From Neorhizobium lilium (GTDB taxonomy: Bacteria > Pseudomonadota > Alphaproteobacteria > Rhizobiales > Rhizobiaceae), in NCBI RefSeq assembly GCF_004053875.1, contig NZ_SBIP01000001.1:558001-622000 (forward strand): a stretch of DNA of 64,000 bases, read 5' to 3'. The notes beneath the pieces were generated by a model. The model was not told the origin of the DNA and made no database searches. It saw only the letters and a list, made by a program, of their open reading frames with translations. A program made the position numbers and the translations under genes. Shown piece by piece: positions 26,215 to 36,653 of the stretch (its first letter is position 1; every line of letters begins with the position of its first letter).

Positions 26215-28362
26215 TCATGACGCCATTGCATAATGGGTCCGTTCTGTTGTGCGCCCGTTTTTCGTCTTAAACCCTTGGAGTAGTTCCACGAGTCTTTCTG
26301 TCTCCTGCGTCAAGCTCTGAGCGGCGGCTGTTGTTTCTTCAACCATCGCGGCGTTTTGTTGCGTTACCTTGTCCATCTGGTCGCCAGCAGCCGACACCTC
26401 GCGCAGGCTGGTTGCCTGATCGCGCGAGGCCAAGGCGATTTCGGTGATGGTCGCATTCATGGCGCTGACCTGGCTGACGATCTCCTCCAATGAGCCCCCC
26501 GATTCCCCGACCAGTTTAACGCCGGTGTCGACTTGCGTTGCAGACGTGGAAATCAGAGCCTTGATTTCCCTCGCTGCCTGAGCAGAGCGCTGGGCGAGCT
26601 CCCGTACTTCCTGAGCGACGACGGCAAACCCCCGGCCAGCCTCACCGGCGCGTGCCGCCTCTACGCCGGCATTGAGCGCCAGCAGGTTGGTCTGAAAAGC
26701 AATTTCATCGATGACGTTGATAATGTTGCCAATCTTTGCGGACGAGCCCTGAATTTCAGTCATTGCCGCAATGGCGCGCCCGACAATCTCCCCACCCTTT
26801 TCTGCGGTTGCACGCGCTGTTGCGACCACGTTTTGAGCGCGGCCTGCGCCATCCGCAGTCCCGTTGACGCCCCGGGTGACTTCACCGAGAGCCGCAACAG
26901 TTTCTTCCAAAGAGGCAGCTTGTTGTTCGGTACGACGCGCCAGATCGTTGGAGGCCGTCGAAATCTCTGCCAGACCAGACCGGATCGTTCCGACCGCGTG
27001 GATAACCGAGTCGATGACATCCTGAAGGCTTTCGACCGAGCTGTTGAAGTGATCGCGGATCTTGATGTAGCGGTGATCGACATCACCGACCCGGATGGTA
27101 AGGTCTCCCTTCGAAAGCGCGTCAAGACCCAGCGAAATCTGATGGAATGCGTGCTCCATCACATGCGCATCGCTCAAACGCTCGGCTTCCTGGCGAAGAC
27201 GCTCCTCTTCTACGGACAGACGCGCGCGTTCAGCATTGGATTCCGCAATAAGCTTGGCGCGTCCCGTTTCCTGGAAGACCTTCAAAGAGCGCGCCATAGC
27301 GCCCAGTTCATTGTTGTGATCGATGCCGGTGATTGCGAAAGCATCATCACCACGAGCCAGCCGTTCCATGGATAGCGCCATTCTGCGAACCGCGGAGGAA
27401 ATGACCAGGCCAAGGAAGTAGGAAAGAACGAGACCGATGACGATCAGCAGCCCGCTGATGATGAGCATCGTGTTGGTTGCCGATACGATCGTGTCATCGA
27501 CCGAGCCATCGAGCGTCTTCTGCGCTCCGACGATGCCAGCCTGCAGAACTCTGAACTCAGCCAATATCTTTGGAGCGAGAACGCTCAGTTGCGTCTCGCG
27601 AATGGTACCACTCGCTTGCAGAACGTTCTTCATATCGCCGAGACGCGCCGTGTAGTTCTGCATGAGTTGCTCGGCGCCCATCAGACGCTTTTTCTGTAGC
27701 TCGATCTTTGCCGTTTTTGCGGCAGCGCCATTTAAAGTCAGGGCTTCGGCGAGGGCTGCCTGGGCTGTTGCGTAGGCAGCAAAATCTTCGGAATGCACGA
27801 AGCGCTCCGAGAAGTAGAGACTGCGATTGACGGCGTCCAACGTCGCTGCGGTCGATTGAACGAGGGGGAGATCTCCTTGTCGCCCGGCACTCTGCATGAC
27901 GTCGTTCAAGGCGATGCTGGTCCACGGCCCAAATTCCGTAACTTTCGAGATCAAAGCATCACGTTTGGCGTGGAGCGATACGATCTGTTCGAAAGCCTTG
28001 CTGTAGGCAGCAACGTCTTCCCGGATCTTTGTCAGGCCGGACTGCAGCTCAGTGTTGCCGGCAAAGCGCGGGTCGTCACCGTCGAAGGCTTTTACGCCTG
28101 CACGAAAACGGTCGACGACGGCCTGCGTCGGGGTTGAGCGGAAAGCTTCCGCCGACATCTGGATCTCATTCAACTGTTCGCTGTAATCCGATATCGCCAG
28201 GCTTTGTCCTGCTGTTGCGCGATAGGACGTGAAGATGGACGCAAGTCCATCCATCCCGGAAATGGCACTGACCGTCAGCAAGCTCATCAACAGGATCAGT
28301 GGTACGAAGCCAGCAGTGATCTGCGCGCGAATGCCCAGTTTATTCCACAAAGAAAACATCAT
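26215..28362 (-). CDS. Methyl-accepting chemotaxis protein with helical-bundle-type sensor
   Basis: Chemoreceptor of 715 residues. First membrane segment about residues 17-37, a periplasmic all-helical region of about 250 residues (four-helix/HBM-like by its heptad-rich, cysteine-free character), second membrane segment about 295-320, HAMP about 321-375, then the cytoplasmic signalling coil with the conserved tip ([23 protein letters not shown], about 545-570). No C-terminal NWETF-like pentapeptide. The gene starts 13 bases after the stop of a sugar-type periplasmic binding protein with no transporter beside it. The natural reading is that the binding protein presents its ligand to this receptor, as galactose- or ribose-binding protein does with Trg. 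Confidence 0.92.
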   Translation of the reverse strand: MMFSLWNKLGIRAQITAGFVPLILLMSLLTVSAISGMDGLASIFTSYRATAGQSLAISDYSEQLNEIQMSAEAFRSTPTQAVVDRFRAGVKAFDGDDPRFAGNTELQSGLTKIREDVAAYSKAFEQIVSLHAKRDALISKVTEFGPWTSIALNDVMQSAGRQGDLPLVQSTAATLDAVNRSLYFSERFVHSEDFAAYATAQAALAEALTLNGAAAKTAKIELQKKRLMGAEQLMQNYTARLGDMKNVLQASGTIRETQLSVLAPKILAEFRVLQAGIVGAQKTLDGSVDDTIVSATNTMLIISGLLIVIGLVLSYFLGLVISSAVRRMALSMERLARGDDAFAITGIDHNNELGAMARSLKVFQETGRAKLIAESNAERARLSVEEERLRQEAERLSDAHVMEHAFHQISLGLDALSKGDLTIRVGDVDHRYIKIRDHFNSSVESLQDVIDSVIHAVGTIRSGLAEISTASNDLARRTEQQAASLEETVAALGEVTRGVNGTADGAGRAQNVVATARATAEKGGEIVGRAIAAMTEIQGSSAKIGNIINVIDEIAFQTNLLALNAGVEAARAGEAGRGFAVVAQEVRELAQRSAQAAREIKALISTSATQVDTGVKLVGESGGSLEEIVSQVSAMNATITEIALASRDQATSLREVSAAGDQMDKVTQQNAAMVEETTAAAQSLTQETERLVELLQGFKTKNGRTTERTHYAMAS

Positions 28363-28375
28363 AGACCTCTTATGT

Positions 28376-29305
28376 TCACTGGCTCTTCGGCAGATACTTT
28401 GCCATCGTCTGCGGCGTGACGAGTTCGAAGGGAATGTTATTTTCCCTTGGTACGGTCTGCTTTTGAATGAGCTTCACGGCTGCATCCACGGCGCCGCCAC
28501 CTTGTCCGATGGCGCTTTGCAGAACGGTTACATCGAGATCGCCAGCCGCCATCGCAGCCAAGGCATCGTCGGTCGCATCGATGCCGGCGACGACGACGTC
28601 TTTCATGGGCACGTTGTTCTTCTTCAAGGCCCGGAGCGCACCGAGTGCCATTTCATCGTTGTTGGCAATCACGGCATCGAATTTGACGCCGGCTGTCAGC
28701 CATTCCTGCATCTGTTGGTCCGCATAGTCACGAGACCAATAGGCCGCTTGACGTTCGACGATCTGCAGACCCTTACATTCCGCGGTACCCAAAACGTTGA
28801 CAACGTCTTGAGTACGGGTGCGGGCTGCGGGGCTGACCAATTCGCCCATCAACACGACGACACGGCCTTTGCCATTCAGGAGAGAGCAGACCTGCTTTGT
28901 CTGCATCGTTCCGGACTCTTTCTCGTCAGAGGCGACCACCACCTGATTGGGAGGCAAATCATCGAAATTGGACGGCACGTTATTGAGGTAGATCAGGGGA
29001 ATGCCAGCATCCGCTGCGATTTTCGTCATCGCGGGCCCAAGGTCACCGTCTGCAACCACCACGATGATTGCGTCCACCTTGTCGGCAACGAGCTTCTGAA
29101 CTTGCTTCTTCTGAAGCTCATTGTCGCCCTTTGCATTTTCGGTGACGAGTTTGAGACCAGATATGGTTTTCGCATGCGACGTGACCCCATCCAGAAGCGC
29201 AGTCCTGAATTTATCCAGATCAGATAGTGAGACGCCGATTGTTTGCGCTTGAGCAGACGCGAGAGAAATTGCTAGAGCGACGGATGCGATCGCAATTGTT
29301 TTCAT
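28376..29305 (-). CDS. Orphan ribose-type periplasmic sugar-binding protein
   Basis: Peripla_BP_4-family binding protein of 309 residues. A signal peptide covers about residues 1-20 (cleavage after ASAQA). The two-lobe pattern is clear: [19 protein letters not shown] at the first strand, [12 protein letters not shown], and [16 protein letters not shown] in the second lobe. The start at 29305 has a GGGG-rich ribosome site and directly begins the signal peptide. No ABC ATPase or permease is adjacent; the next gene is a chemoreceptor 13 bases away. It is therefore likely to be a dedicated chemotactic sensor protein, or to share a transporter encoded elsewhere. The sugar is unknown. Confidence 0.9.
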   Translation of the reverse strand: MKTIAIASVALAISLASAQAQTIGVSLSDLDKFRTALLDGVTSHAKTISGLKLVTENAKGDNELQKKQVQKLVADKVDAIIVVVADGDLGPAMTKIAADAGIPLIYLNNVPSNFDDLPPNQVVVASDEKESGTMQTKQVCSLLNGKGRVVVLMGELVSPAARTRTQDVVNVLGTAECKGLQIVERQAAYWSRDYADQQMQEWLTAGVKFDAVIANNDEMALGALRALKKNNVPMKDVVVAGIDATDDALAAMAAGDLDVTVLQSAIGQGGGAVDAAVKLIQKQTVPRENNIPFELVTPQTMAKYLPKSQ

Positions 29306-29357
29306 GGTGGCCCCAACTGAGCTGAAAGAAGCAATCAATTTTACATAATAATCTTAA

Positions 29358-29731
29358 TTAGTACTTACAGAGAACCTTCGCGACCAGTGCCCTTGATGAG
29401 ACTTGAAGGAACTGTGACGCTTGCGCAGGTGGCCGCCGGCAGTGCAGATTTGCTGATGCGCTAGCACAGCCGGAAACCACCCGCTCGCGAAGGCTTGCCA
29501 GATCGCTGGTAAGATCGAACATCCGTTGCGCCACCAGATGCACGCCGCCTCCTTCCTGTTGGATCTTGCCGTTGATCGCCATCCTTGCGGATCCGAGCAC
29601 GACGCGGCGCCGCTTTTTCAAAGCAGGCTCGGCCAGACGACGATATAGGCGACCCCCGTTTCATCCTCGATGGTCATGAACACGCCGCCCTTGGCACTTC
29701 CCGGTTTATGACGGACAAGAACGAAAGTTCG
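29358..29731 (-). pseudogene. dnaE2: Relic of the 3' end of dnaE2 (error-prone DNA polymerase)
   Basis: Two reading frames together spell the C-terminal OB-fold region of DnaE2/ImuC. From 29731 to 29618 the frame reads [20 protein letters not shown] and [10 protein letters not shown] and then hits a stop. One base out of frame, from 29621, it continues KKRRRVVLGSARMAINGKIQ, then HLVAQRMFDLTSDL. In intact DnaE2 these pieces are contiguous. A one-base shift near 29620 and loss of about 900 upstream residues make it non-functional. It is wedged between the hydantoinase operon (stop 14 bases away) and the orphan binding-protein gene, so it marks an old recombination boundary. Confidence 0.75.
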
Positions 29732-29745
29732 ATGCACCCCTCCTG

Positions 29746-31404
29746 TCAGTCCAACCCGTAGATCTCGCGCGCCACTTTGTCGGAAATCCGCCCTTCTTGG
29801 AGATCGCGACGTACTAACTCACGGTCGCGCTCTTTCGGATTGCCGAAACCACCGCCGCCAGACGTGACGGCCGCCGCCATCTGTCCAGCGGCCAGAATGC
29901 CATTTCGGCCGGAGAGAGGACGCACGCCTTCGCCGAGCTCGATACGGGCAAGCCCGCCGGGAAGGCCGCCGTCGAGACCCCAGGCTGGTACCCGGTTGAG
30001 GGGGCCGCCGAGATTGACCGTCGCCTCGTGACCGACTGGCGAGAGGCGCCGGCGAATGGCCATGCCGCCGCGGAATTTTCCGGCACCACCGGAATCCTGG
30101 ATAAGTTCGTAGGCGTCGACGGTCAGCGGGTGCTCGCTCTCCAGCGCCTCCACCGGGATATTGGCGGAATTGGTGCCGTGGACGTGGATGCCGTCGACGC
30201 CGTCGAGCGTCAGGCGAGCGCCCATGCCGCCGCCCATGCTTTCGTTATAGACGTTGAAACGGCCGGTGCCCGGGTGAACGCCGCTCATGGTCATGACCGT
30301 CACGCCGGTCGAACCTGCCGGAACGCGATCCGGAATGGCCTGCGAAAAGGCCGCCAGCATCATGTCGATCAGCCGCTGGCCGACATCGTGACGGCTGTAG
30401 ACGGCGGCCGGCGCGACGGAATTGACGATCGAGCCCAGCGGCGCGCTGATATGAATCGGCCGATGGAAGCCGGCATTGGCGGGCGTATCGGCATCGATCA
30501 GCGTCTTGACTACATAGTAGACGCAGGCCTGCAGCATGGTGAAAACCATGTTGAGGCCGGAGCGGGTCTGCGGCGGGCAGCCCTCGAAATCGAACCACAG
30601 CTCGTCGTCCCTGACCTCGACGGCGACCGCCAGAGACAGGATATCCGGCCAGAGGCTGGTGTCGAAATCGTGCTGGAAACTGTAGCGCCCATCGGGGATC
30701 CGGCGGATGCCGGCGCGTGCCTTGCGCTCGGAATAGTCCATCAGCATGTCGCTCGCCGTGGCGATCGTGTCGATGCCATATCGGACGCAGAGGGCCTGGT
30801 AACGCTGCACGCCGAGACGGTTGGCAGCCATCTGGGCACGGAAATCGTTGATGCGCTCATGCGGGACCTGGCAGTTGAGCAGAACCAGATCCATCACGTC
30901 CTGCTGCAGCTCACCGCTGCGATAAAGACGCACCGGAGGGATGCGCAGGCCTTCCTGGAAGATATGCGCATGGCCACGGTCGACGAAATCCGAATGGTGG
31001 GCGATATTCGCCACCCAGGCGACGATCCGGCCGCCCTGGAAGACCGGCTCCAGGAAAACGATGTCGTTGAGATGGGTGCTGCCGCCGTTATAGGCGTCGT
31101 TGCCGATGAAAACGTCGCCTTCGCGAAGCGTCGAGATATCTACGCGACGCAGCGTTTCTTTGGTGATGTCGAGCAGCGAACCGAGGTGGAACGGGATCTG
31201 CTGCGCCTGCGCGATTATATAACCTTCGGTATCGAAGATCGCCGCGGAGCAGTCCCGCCGTTCCTTGATATTGGCGGAATAGGCGGCCCTTATCAGGGCC
31301 TTGCCCATCTGGTCGACGATCGTCGAAAGCGCGCTGCCGATCACTTCGACGGTGATGGAATCGATGCCGGCATTGCCGGGCCAGAGCATGGTGCTGTCGG
31401 ACAT
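29746..31404 (-). CDS. hyuB: Hydantoinase/oxoprolinase family protein, B subunit
   Basis: Partner subunit (552 residues) of an ATP-dependent cyclic-amide hydrolase or of an acetone/acetophenone carboxylase-type enzyme. HyuB-family blocks are visible: SADIKERRD-like [48 protein letters not shown] and a C-terminal glycine-rich [12 protein letters not shown]. The length is typical of the 5-oxoprolinase/N-methylhydantoinase B group. Its start overlaps the hyuA stop by one base (TGATG), so the subunits are translationally coupled. It is the last gene of the long operon. The substrate is not readable; a ring-opening step on a cyclic amide or imide is the main possibility. Confidence 0.92.
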   Translation of the reverse strand: MSDSTMLWPGNAGIDSITVEVIGSALSTIVDQMGKALIRAAYSANIKERRDCSAAIFDTEGYIIAQAQQIPFHLGSLLDITKETLRRVDISTLREGDVFIGNDAYNGGSTHLNDIVFLEPVFQGGRIVAWVANIAHHSDFVDRGHAHIFQEGLRIPPVRLYRSGELQQDVMDLVLLNCQVPHERINDFRAQMAANRLGVQRYQALCVRYGIDTIATASDMLMDYSERKARAGIRRIPDGRYSFQHDFDTSLWPDILSLAVAVEVRDDELWFDFEGCPPQTRSGLNMVFTMLQACVYYVVKTLIDADTPANAGFHRPIHISAPLGSIVNSVAPAAVYSRHDVGQRLIDMMLAAFSQAIPDRVPAGSTGVTVMTMSGVHPGTGRFNVYNESMGGGMGARLTLDGVDGIHVHGTNSANIPVEALESEHPLTVDAYELIQDSGGAGKFRGGMAIRRRLSPVGHEATVNLGGPLNRVPAWGLDGGLPGGLARIELGEGVRPLSGRNGILAAGQMAAAVTSGGGGFGNPKERDRELVRRDLQEGRISDKVAREIYGLD

Positions 31405-33482
31405 CAGTCGTTCTCCTCGAGGAGCAGGTTCAAAACGGCATCGACCGTGGCGCTCTGCCCCGGCAGGACGAGCGTGGTGCTGTCCATCTGCTCGACGATC
31501 GCCGGACCGGGCACAACATGGCCTGGCGCCAGCTTGGCGCGGTCATAGAGCGGGCATGCGACGAAACTGCCGGCTTCCGGCAGCCAGACATATCGAGAGC
31601 CGATGACCGCGTCCGAAACCGGCCCGGTGGCGGGTGGATGTATCTTCAGCCTGGCCTTCGGCACCCTGCCCGTCGCGACCAGACGCAGCGCGATGATGCT
31701 GATCGCCTCGTCGGATGAAATATAGCCATAGACCTGGCGATGAGCCGCTTCGAACCGGCTTCGCAATTCGTCGAGGAACCGCTCGTCCACCTCCCCTTCG
31801 GGGCAGTCCACGGACAGCTCGAACGCCTGTCCGTGGTAGCGAAGATCGGCGGTGCGGGTCACGGACCGGTCTGCGGCGACAATTCCTTCGCGATCGAACC
31901 AGTCGTCCGCCTGCCGCTGCAGCCCGGAGAAGTCGTTCTGCACGGAAGCGGCGCTTTCCGGCCGGAGAGGCGTCATGCGTCCCGCCGAGAAATAGGCCTT
32001 CAGGTCGGTCAGCAGCAGGCCCATCGAGCACAGAATGCCCGGATTGCGGGGGACAAGGACGCGGCGGATTTCCAATTCGCGCGCCAGACGCGCGGCATGC
32101 ACCGGGCCGGCGCCTCCGAAGGCCATCAGCACATAGTCGCGCGGATCGTAACCGCGCTCGACGGAAATCACCCGGATCGCCTTTGCCATGTTGGCGGTGA
32201 CAACGGAGATGATGCCCTGGGCCGTTTCCATCACGCCGAGGCCGAGCCGGTCGGCCAGGCGGGCGATTGCGGCCTTGGCCTTCTGCTGGTCGATCTCCAT
32301 ACGTCCGCCAAGCAAATGGGTCGGGTTGAGAACCTGCAGCACCACGTTGGCATCGGTGACTGTCGGCTGTTCGTTGCCCTTGCCGTAACAGACGGGTCCC
32401 GGCACCGCACCGGCGCTGTCGGGACCGACCTTGAGATGGCCGCCGCCGTCCACATTGGCGATGGAGCCTCCGCCGGCGCCCACCGCGTGGATATCCAGCA
32501 TCGGCACCTTGATCGGGTGGCCATGCACCTCGGCATCGGTAGCGAGCTGCGGGCGGCCCTTGTCGATCAGCGCGACGTCGCTCGATGTGCCGCCCATGTC
32601 GAAGGTGATAATGTCCTCGATGCCCGCCGCGCGCCCGATTTCCAGCGCGCCGGCAACGCCTGCCGCCGGTCCCGAAAGGACGGTGCGTACCGGGAAGTTG
32701 GCCGCTTCCTGTGCGGAGATGACGCCGCCATTGCTCTGCGTCAGGTGCGGGCGCGGAGAAATGCCGTGCGCCTCGAGACGCGGCTTCAGCCGGTCCAGAT
32801 ATCCTTGCATGACTGGGCCGAGTGCGGCATTGACGACGGTCGTCGAGAACCGTTCGAACTCGCGATATTCCGGCGCGACTTCGGCCGAGGTGCAGACGAA
32901 GACCTCCGGCATTTCCTCGGCCACCAGCCGCTTCACCAGCGCCTCGTGTTCGGGCATCAGATAGGCAAACAGGAACCCGATCGCGATCGCCTCGACCTTC
33001 TGGTCCTTCAGTCGGGCAATGACCTCGCGGACCTCTTCCTCGCTGATCGGCACCCGGATGCTTCCGTCAAAATTGACGCGTTCGCGCACTTCATGACGGC
33101 GGTCGCGCCTTGCCAGCACTTCCGGCTTTTCCATCTGCAGGTCGTAGAGCTCCGGTCGCATCTGCCGACGAATTTCGATCACGTCGCGGAAACCCGCCGT
33201 GGTGATCATGCCGGTCCGGGCGATCCGCCCCTGGATCAGCGCATTGGTTGCGACCGTCGTGCCGTGTCCGAAATAGACGACATCGCCGGCATCGTGCCCA
33301 TAAGCATCGAGACCGTCTTTTACGCCGTCGGCGATCGCCTCCGACGGGTCGGCGGTCGTACTGCTGACCTTCCAGACGTGAAGTTCTTCCGTCGCCGGAT
33401 CGTAGAGGGAAATATCGGTAAAGGTTCCCCCGGTATCCACGCCTATGCGCAGCGATTTTCCGCGATCGAGATGGTCACTCAC
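31404..33482 (-). CDS. hyuA: Hydantoinase/oxoprolinase family protein, A subunit (ATPase-fold)
   Basis: Large subunit of 692 residues. The N-terminal acetate/sugar-kinase-like nucleotide site is clear (GVDTGGTFTDISLYD at residues about 13-27), with a second phosphate motif at ITFDMGGTSSDVALI and the VGAGGGSIANVDGGG block. These are the hallmarks of HyuA/5-oxoprolinase A. The start is GTG at 33482. Together with HyuB it would hydrolyse ATP to open a cyclic amide, or phosphorylate a substrate for carboxylation. Gene order after an alpha/beta hydrolase and a peptide-type importer favours an amide or peptide-derived substrate. Confidence 0.92.
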   Translation of the reverse strand: MSDHLDRGKSLRIGVDTGGTFTDISLYDPATEELHVWKVSSTTADPSEAIADGVKDGLDAYGHDAGDVVYFGHGTTVATNALIQGRIARTGMITTAGFRDVIEIRRQMRPELYDLQMEKPEVLARRDRRHEVRERVNFDGSIRVPISEEEVREVIARLKDQKVEAIAIGFLFAYLMPEHEALVKRLVAEEMPEVFVCTSAEVAPEYREFERFSTTVVNAALGPVMQGYLDRLKPRLEAHGISPRPHLTQSNGGVISAQEAANFPVRTVLSGPAAGVAGALEIGRAAGIEDIITFDMGGTSSDVALIDKGRPQLATDAEVHGHPIKVPMLDIHAVGAGGGSIANVDGGGHLKVGPDSAGAVPGPVCYGKGNEQPTVTDANVVLQVLNPTHLLGGRMEIDQQKAKAAIARLADRLGLGVMETAQGIISVVTANMAKAIRVISVERGYDPRDYVLMAFGGAGPVHAARLARELEIRRVLVPRNPGILCSMGLLLTDLKAYFSAGRMTPLRPESAASVQNDFSGLQRQADDWFDREGIVAADRSVTRTADLRYHGQAFELSVDCPEGEVDERFLDELRSRFEAAHRQVYGYISSDEAISIIALRLVATGRVPKARLKIHPPATGPVSDAVIGSRYVWLPEAGSFVACPLYDRAKLAPGHVVPGPAIVEQMDSTTLVLPGQSATVDAVLNLLLEEND

Positions 33483-33590
33483 GCAAGTCAGCCTTTCATT
33501 TCTTCAAATTCGGGTAGTTCGGGTATCGCGGCAGGAAGATTGCTCACGCCGCAATACCGGTTCTCGAATGAGTTACCGCCGGCCCGGAAC

Positions 33591-34430
33591 TCAAGCGGTC
33601 CTTGCCAGAAACTCGCGGATGGCCGCGACGACCACATCATTCTTTTCGGCATGCACCGCATGATTGGCACCCGGCACTTCGAGCAGTTCTCCGAGCGGAA
33701 CCTGCTCGGCGATCAGCCGCGAGTGGTTCGGCGGGCAGATCCAGTCCTCGGCGCCGCAGATGACCAGCGTCGGAACCGGAATGTCCTTCAGCTTATCGCG
33801 CAGGTCGTAGAGGCGTTCCTTGAAGAGTTCGTTGTGGGTCTCCGCATGCAGATGCATGGTCCGGGTCCGTTCCAGCGCCGCATCCGGATCGAACTTCTCG
33901 TAATAGAGCGGCTGCAGCGCGAGCCAGATCAGCCGAAGCTCGGTATCGTCCTTCATCTTGTCGGAGAACATCTTCTCCAGCATCAGCACCGAGGCGCTCG
34001 GCGCCTTGTGCAGGCGTTCCTTGAACACGACCATCGCGTCGTCTTCATGGTGATAGCTCGCCGCCGTGCCGCGCAGGATGAGCCGCGAAAGGTTCTGACC
34101 ATATTTGACCGCATAGGTGAGCGCGATCATCCCACCGAAGGAACCGCCCTCGAGAATGATCTTGCGGCCGCCGCAGAGGTTGACGCGGAAGGCTTCCACA
34201 TCGTCGGCAAGCTGCTCGAACGTAAAGGGCGGCGTCAGGCTGGTTTCGCCGCAGCCGCGCTGGTCGTAGGCGATCAGGCGATACTTGTCGGAAAGCGGCT
34301 TGTAGGCTTTGAATTCGCCGAGGCGATCACCGATGCCGCGGCCGCCATGCAGCGCGATGATGGCTTCGGCATTCGGATCGCCGATATCGTCATAGACGAA
34401 GGTGGCGTTGTTCAGGGTCACTGTCGGCAT
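33591..34430 (-). CDS. Alpha/beta-hydrolase, proline iminopeptidase-like
   Basis: Cytoplasmic serine hydrolase of 279 residues, no signal peptide. The nucleophile elbow is GGSFGG (Ser97); the oxyanion region LHGGRG (residues 28-33) resembles the HGGPG motif of S33 prolyl aminopeptidases; YDQRGCGET is the matching downstream block. The acid and base are in CGAEDWICP and GANHAVH. The start at 34430 has a GAGGAT site. It lies between the peptide-binding protein and hyuA genes and probably cleaves an amide or ester bond of the imported compound before or after ring opening. Iminopeptidase activity is possible but unproven. Confidence 0.87.
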   Translation of the reverse strand: MPTVTLNNATFVYDDIGDPNAEAIIALHGGRGIGDRLGEFKAYKPLSDKYRLIAYDQRGCGETSLTPPFTFEQLADDVEAFRVNLCGGRKIILEGGSFGGMIALTYAVKYGQNLSRLILRGTAASYHHEDDAMVVFKERLHKAPSASVLMLEKMFSDKMKDDTELRLIWLALQPLYYEKFDPDAALERTRTMHLHAETHNELFKERLYDLRDKLKDIPVPTLVICGAEDWICPPNHSRLIAEQVPLGELLEVPGANHAVHAEKNDVVVAAIREFLARTA

Positions 34431-34507
34431 GGGACTATCCTCGGATCTGGCGGAAATCACCTCGCACCCGAAGGGGCGCGGGATGATCGATCGTCACTTT
34501 GCAAGCC

Positions 34508-36010
34508 TTACTTGGCTGGCTTCATGTCGTAGGCGCGCACCCAGTCGTCGCCGCGCGGCGTCCAGGTGATGCGCTTGGAGAGGCCGAAAGTGGCGGGCTG
34601 GGTGTAGAGGAAGAGCGCCGGCGCATCGTCGCACATCACCTCGGTTGCCTTCTTATAGGCTGCAAGCCGCTTCGCCTTGTCCATGGTCGACCGGCCTTCG
34701 TCGAGCGCCTTGCCGAAGTCGGCATTGTTCCAGTAGGCGTAGATATTGCCAGGCGCGAAGAGCGTCAGCAGGCCGTCGGCGTCGATCGTCGGCCAGGCCT
34801 GGCTGAGCAGGCTGAGACGGGCAAGTTCCTTGGTCTTCAGATACTTGTCCATATAGGCGCTGAACTGCATCTCGTTGATCTTGGTCTTGAAGCCGATCTC
34901 TTCCAGCTGGCTCGCCACTGCCTGCACGACTTCCCCGCCGTTGAGATAGGTGGCGCTCGGAACGTCGAATTCGATCGGCTCCTTCGGCACCCCGCCGGCC
35001 TGCTTCAGCAGCTGGGCCGTCTTGTCCGGGTCGTAGGGATAGGGCTTCAGGTCGGGATTGAAGCCGAAATAGTCCTTCGACATGACGCCGCAGCGGGCGA
35101 TCTCCGCCTGGTCGTTGAAGATCGCCTTGATGATGCTTTCCTTGTCGACGGCATAGTTCAGCGCCTGGCGGATCAGCTTGTTGTCGAGCGGCGGCTTCTG
35201 GGTGTTGAACTTGATGAAGACGGTGCGGGTGCTCGGAACCGCACCGGCCTGGGCGCTGCCATTGTCCTTGATGCGCTTGATCTCGCTGGTCGGAATCGAG
35301 CTGACGAAATCGACTTCACCGGCGAGAAGTGCTGCGACACGGCTTGCCGGCTCGGGGATGACGCGGATCACGACATGGTCGAAATCGGGCTTGGCACCCC
35401 AGTATTTCGGATTGGCGTCTAGCGTGAAGCTCTCGCCGGGTTTGACGGAGGCCAGGACGTAGGGGCCGCCGGAGGCCGTTTCGGTTGCCGGCTTGTGTTC
35501 TGCCGCCCACTTCGGCGGCAGAAGGAAGAGCATCGACAGTTGCTCGACCAGGGCCGGATAGGGCGAGATCGTCTTGATCTCGAGCTCGGTCGGGCTGATG
35601 ACCTTGACGCTGGAGATCAGCGTGAACCACGCCTTGATGCGGGCATTGACGGCCGGATCGAGGACGCGGTCGAAATTCCACTTCACGGCATCCGCATCAA
35701 TCTTTTCGCCGTCGTTGAACGAGGCATCCGACCGCAGCGTGATCCGCCAGGTATTGTCGTCGACGCTCTTCCATTCTGTGGCGAGCGACGGCGCCAGCTT
35801 CATGTCCGGCCCGCGCAGCACGAGCGACGGATAGATGTGGCTGAGCAGGCTGAGGTCCGTACCGACCGAGGCGGTCATGTGCGGATCGAACGTGTTGACC
35901 GTGTTGGTGATGCCGATCGTCAGCGTCTTGCTCTGGGCAAGCGCCGTGGTCGACATCAATGCGCTGAGCGAAAGTGCGGCGAGTGCCGTCCATACATAAT
36001 TCCGTTTCAT
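34508..36010 (-). CDS. Peptide/opine-type ABC transporter periplasmic binding protein (family 5)
   Basis: Solute-binding protein of 500 residues with a signal peptide (residues 1-25, cleavage after TALA). The SBP_bac_5 pattern is seen: LTIGITNTVNTFDPHMTAS, LAPSLATEWKSVDDNTWRIT, LRSDASFNDGEKIDADAVKW and later KFNTQKPPLDNKLIRQALNY. It is the ligand receptor for the DppBCDF-type transporter in the same operon but is separated from it by two small CMD-family genes, an uncommon order. The start at 36010 begins the signal peptide. Likely ligands are peptides, amides or similar polar molecules. Confidence 0.9.
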   Translation of the reverse strand: MKRNYVWTALAALSLSALMSTTALAQSKTLTIGITNTVNTFDPHMTASVGTDLSLLSHIYPSLVLRGPDMKLAPSLATEWKSVDDNTWRITLRSDASFNDGEKIDADAVKWNFDRVLDPAVNARIKAWFTLISSVKVISPTELEIKTISPYPALVEQLSMLFLLPPKWAAEHKPATETASGGPYVLASVKPGESFTLDANPKYWGAKPDFDHVVIRVIPEPASRVAALLAGEVDFVSSIPTSEIKRIKDNGSAQAGAVPSTRTVFIKFNTQKPPLDNKLIRQALNYAVDKESIIKAIFNDQAEIARCGVMSKDYFGFNPDLKPYPYDPDKTAQLLKQAGGVPKEPIEFDVPSATYLNGGEVVQAVASQLEEIGFKTKINEMQFSAYMDKYLKTKELARLSLLSQAWPTIDADGLLTLFAPGNIYAYWNNADFGKALDEGRSTMDKAKRLAAYKKATEVMCDDAPALFLYTQPATFGLSKRITWTPRGDDWVRAYDMKPAK

Positions 36011-36077
36011 GCTCCGTCTCCTTTGTCTTGAACCTTGCTGAATGCTCTCAATGCCATGCTCCGAGCCGCCCCCGGTC

Positions 36078-36653
36078 TCATTTCGCCTCGATGGGCACAG
36101 AATGGCCGAGCACATGCATCAGCCGGTTGGCCCAGCCGAAAATGGCCGCGGAATGGATGAGGTCGATGATCTCGGACTTGGAGAATCCGTGCCCGCGCAG
36201 CGCCTCGACCTGTTCCTTCGTCACCCGCGAAGGGGTCTCGGACAGCGTCCGGCAGAAATCGACGATCGCCTGGATCTTCGGCTCGAAGGAGCCGCCGAGG
36301 CCGTGCATGTAGATTTCCTCGACCACGTCGGAACGGTCGGAAAGTTCGATATAGCGCCTCGCATGCACCGAGGCGCAGTAGACACAGCGGTTCACGGCTG
36401 AAGCCGTCAGCGCGCCGAGCTCGCGGTCGGCACGGTCCAGGCCGCCATTGGCATACATGATTGCGTTGAACAGTTTCGTGCGCGCCACGTAGGATTCCGG
36501 ATCATGCGCCAGGGTGCGCACATAAGGCGAAACCTTGGTATTAGACGGCGTCACCTGCATGGCGGCAAGCTGTTCCCCAGTCGCATTGGCAACCTCGACT
36601 GGCTCGATATAAGGTGCCCATTCCAGCGCCTTGACCTTGAAACCCGCACTCAT
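36078..36653 (-). CDS. Carboxymuconolactone decarboxylase/AhpD-family protein with CxxC
   Basis: All-helical protein of 191 residues. The AhpD-type redox motif is present (Cys90-Val-Tyr-Cys93 with His97 in the NRCVYCASVH segment), which supports peroxidase-linked or thiol redox chemistry rather than lactone decarboxylation. It resembles the group usually called uncharacterised peroxidase-related enzymes. Its start overlaps the stop of the second CMD-family gene by 4 bases (ATGA). A redox protein next to an FAD monooxygenase suggests peroxide protection or recycling during catabolism; this is inference. Confidence 0.88.
   Translation of the reverse strand: MSAGFKVKALEWAPYIEPVEVANATGEQLAAMQVTPSNTKVSPYVRTLAHDPESYVARTKLFNAIMYANGGLDRADRELGALTASAVNRCVYCASVHARRYIELSDRSDVVEEIYMHGLGGSFEPKIQAIVDFCRTLSETPSRVTKEQVEALRGHGFSKSEIIDLIHSAAIFGWANRLMHVLGHSVPIEAK

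Noticed and set aside
30028..31548. 506-codon + strand frame opposite hyuB
   Set aside because: Antisense shadow; composition typical of reverse-strand codon bias.
31740..34532. Very long open frame (930 codons) on the + strand opposite hyuA and the hydrolase gene
   Set aside because: It is the mirror of well-supported genes on the other strand. Its protein is rich in His, Arg, Asp and Gly with no domain pattern, as expected for high-GC antisense frames.
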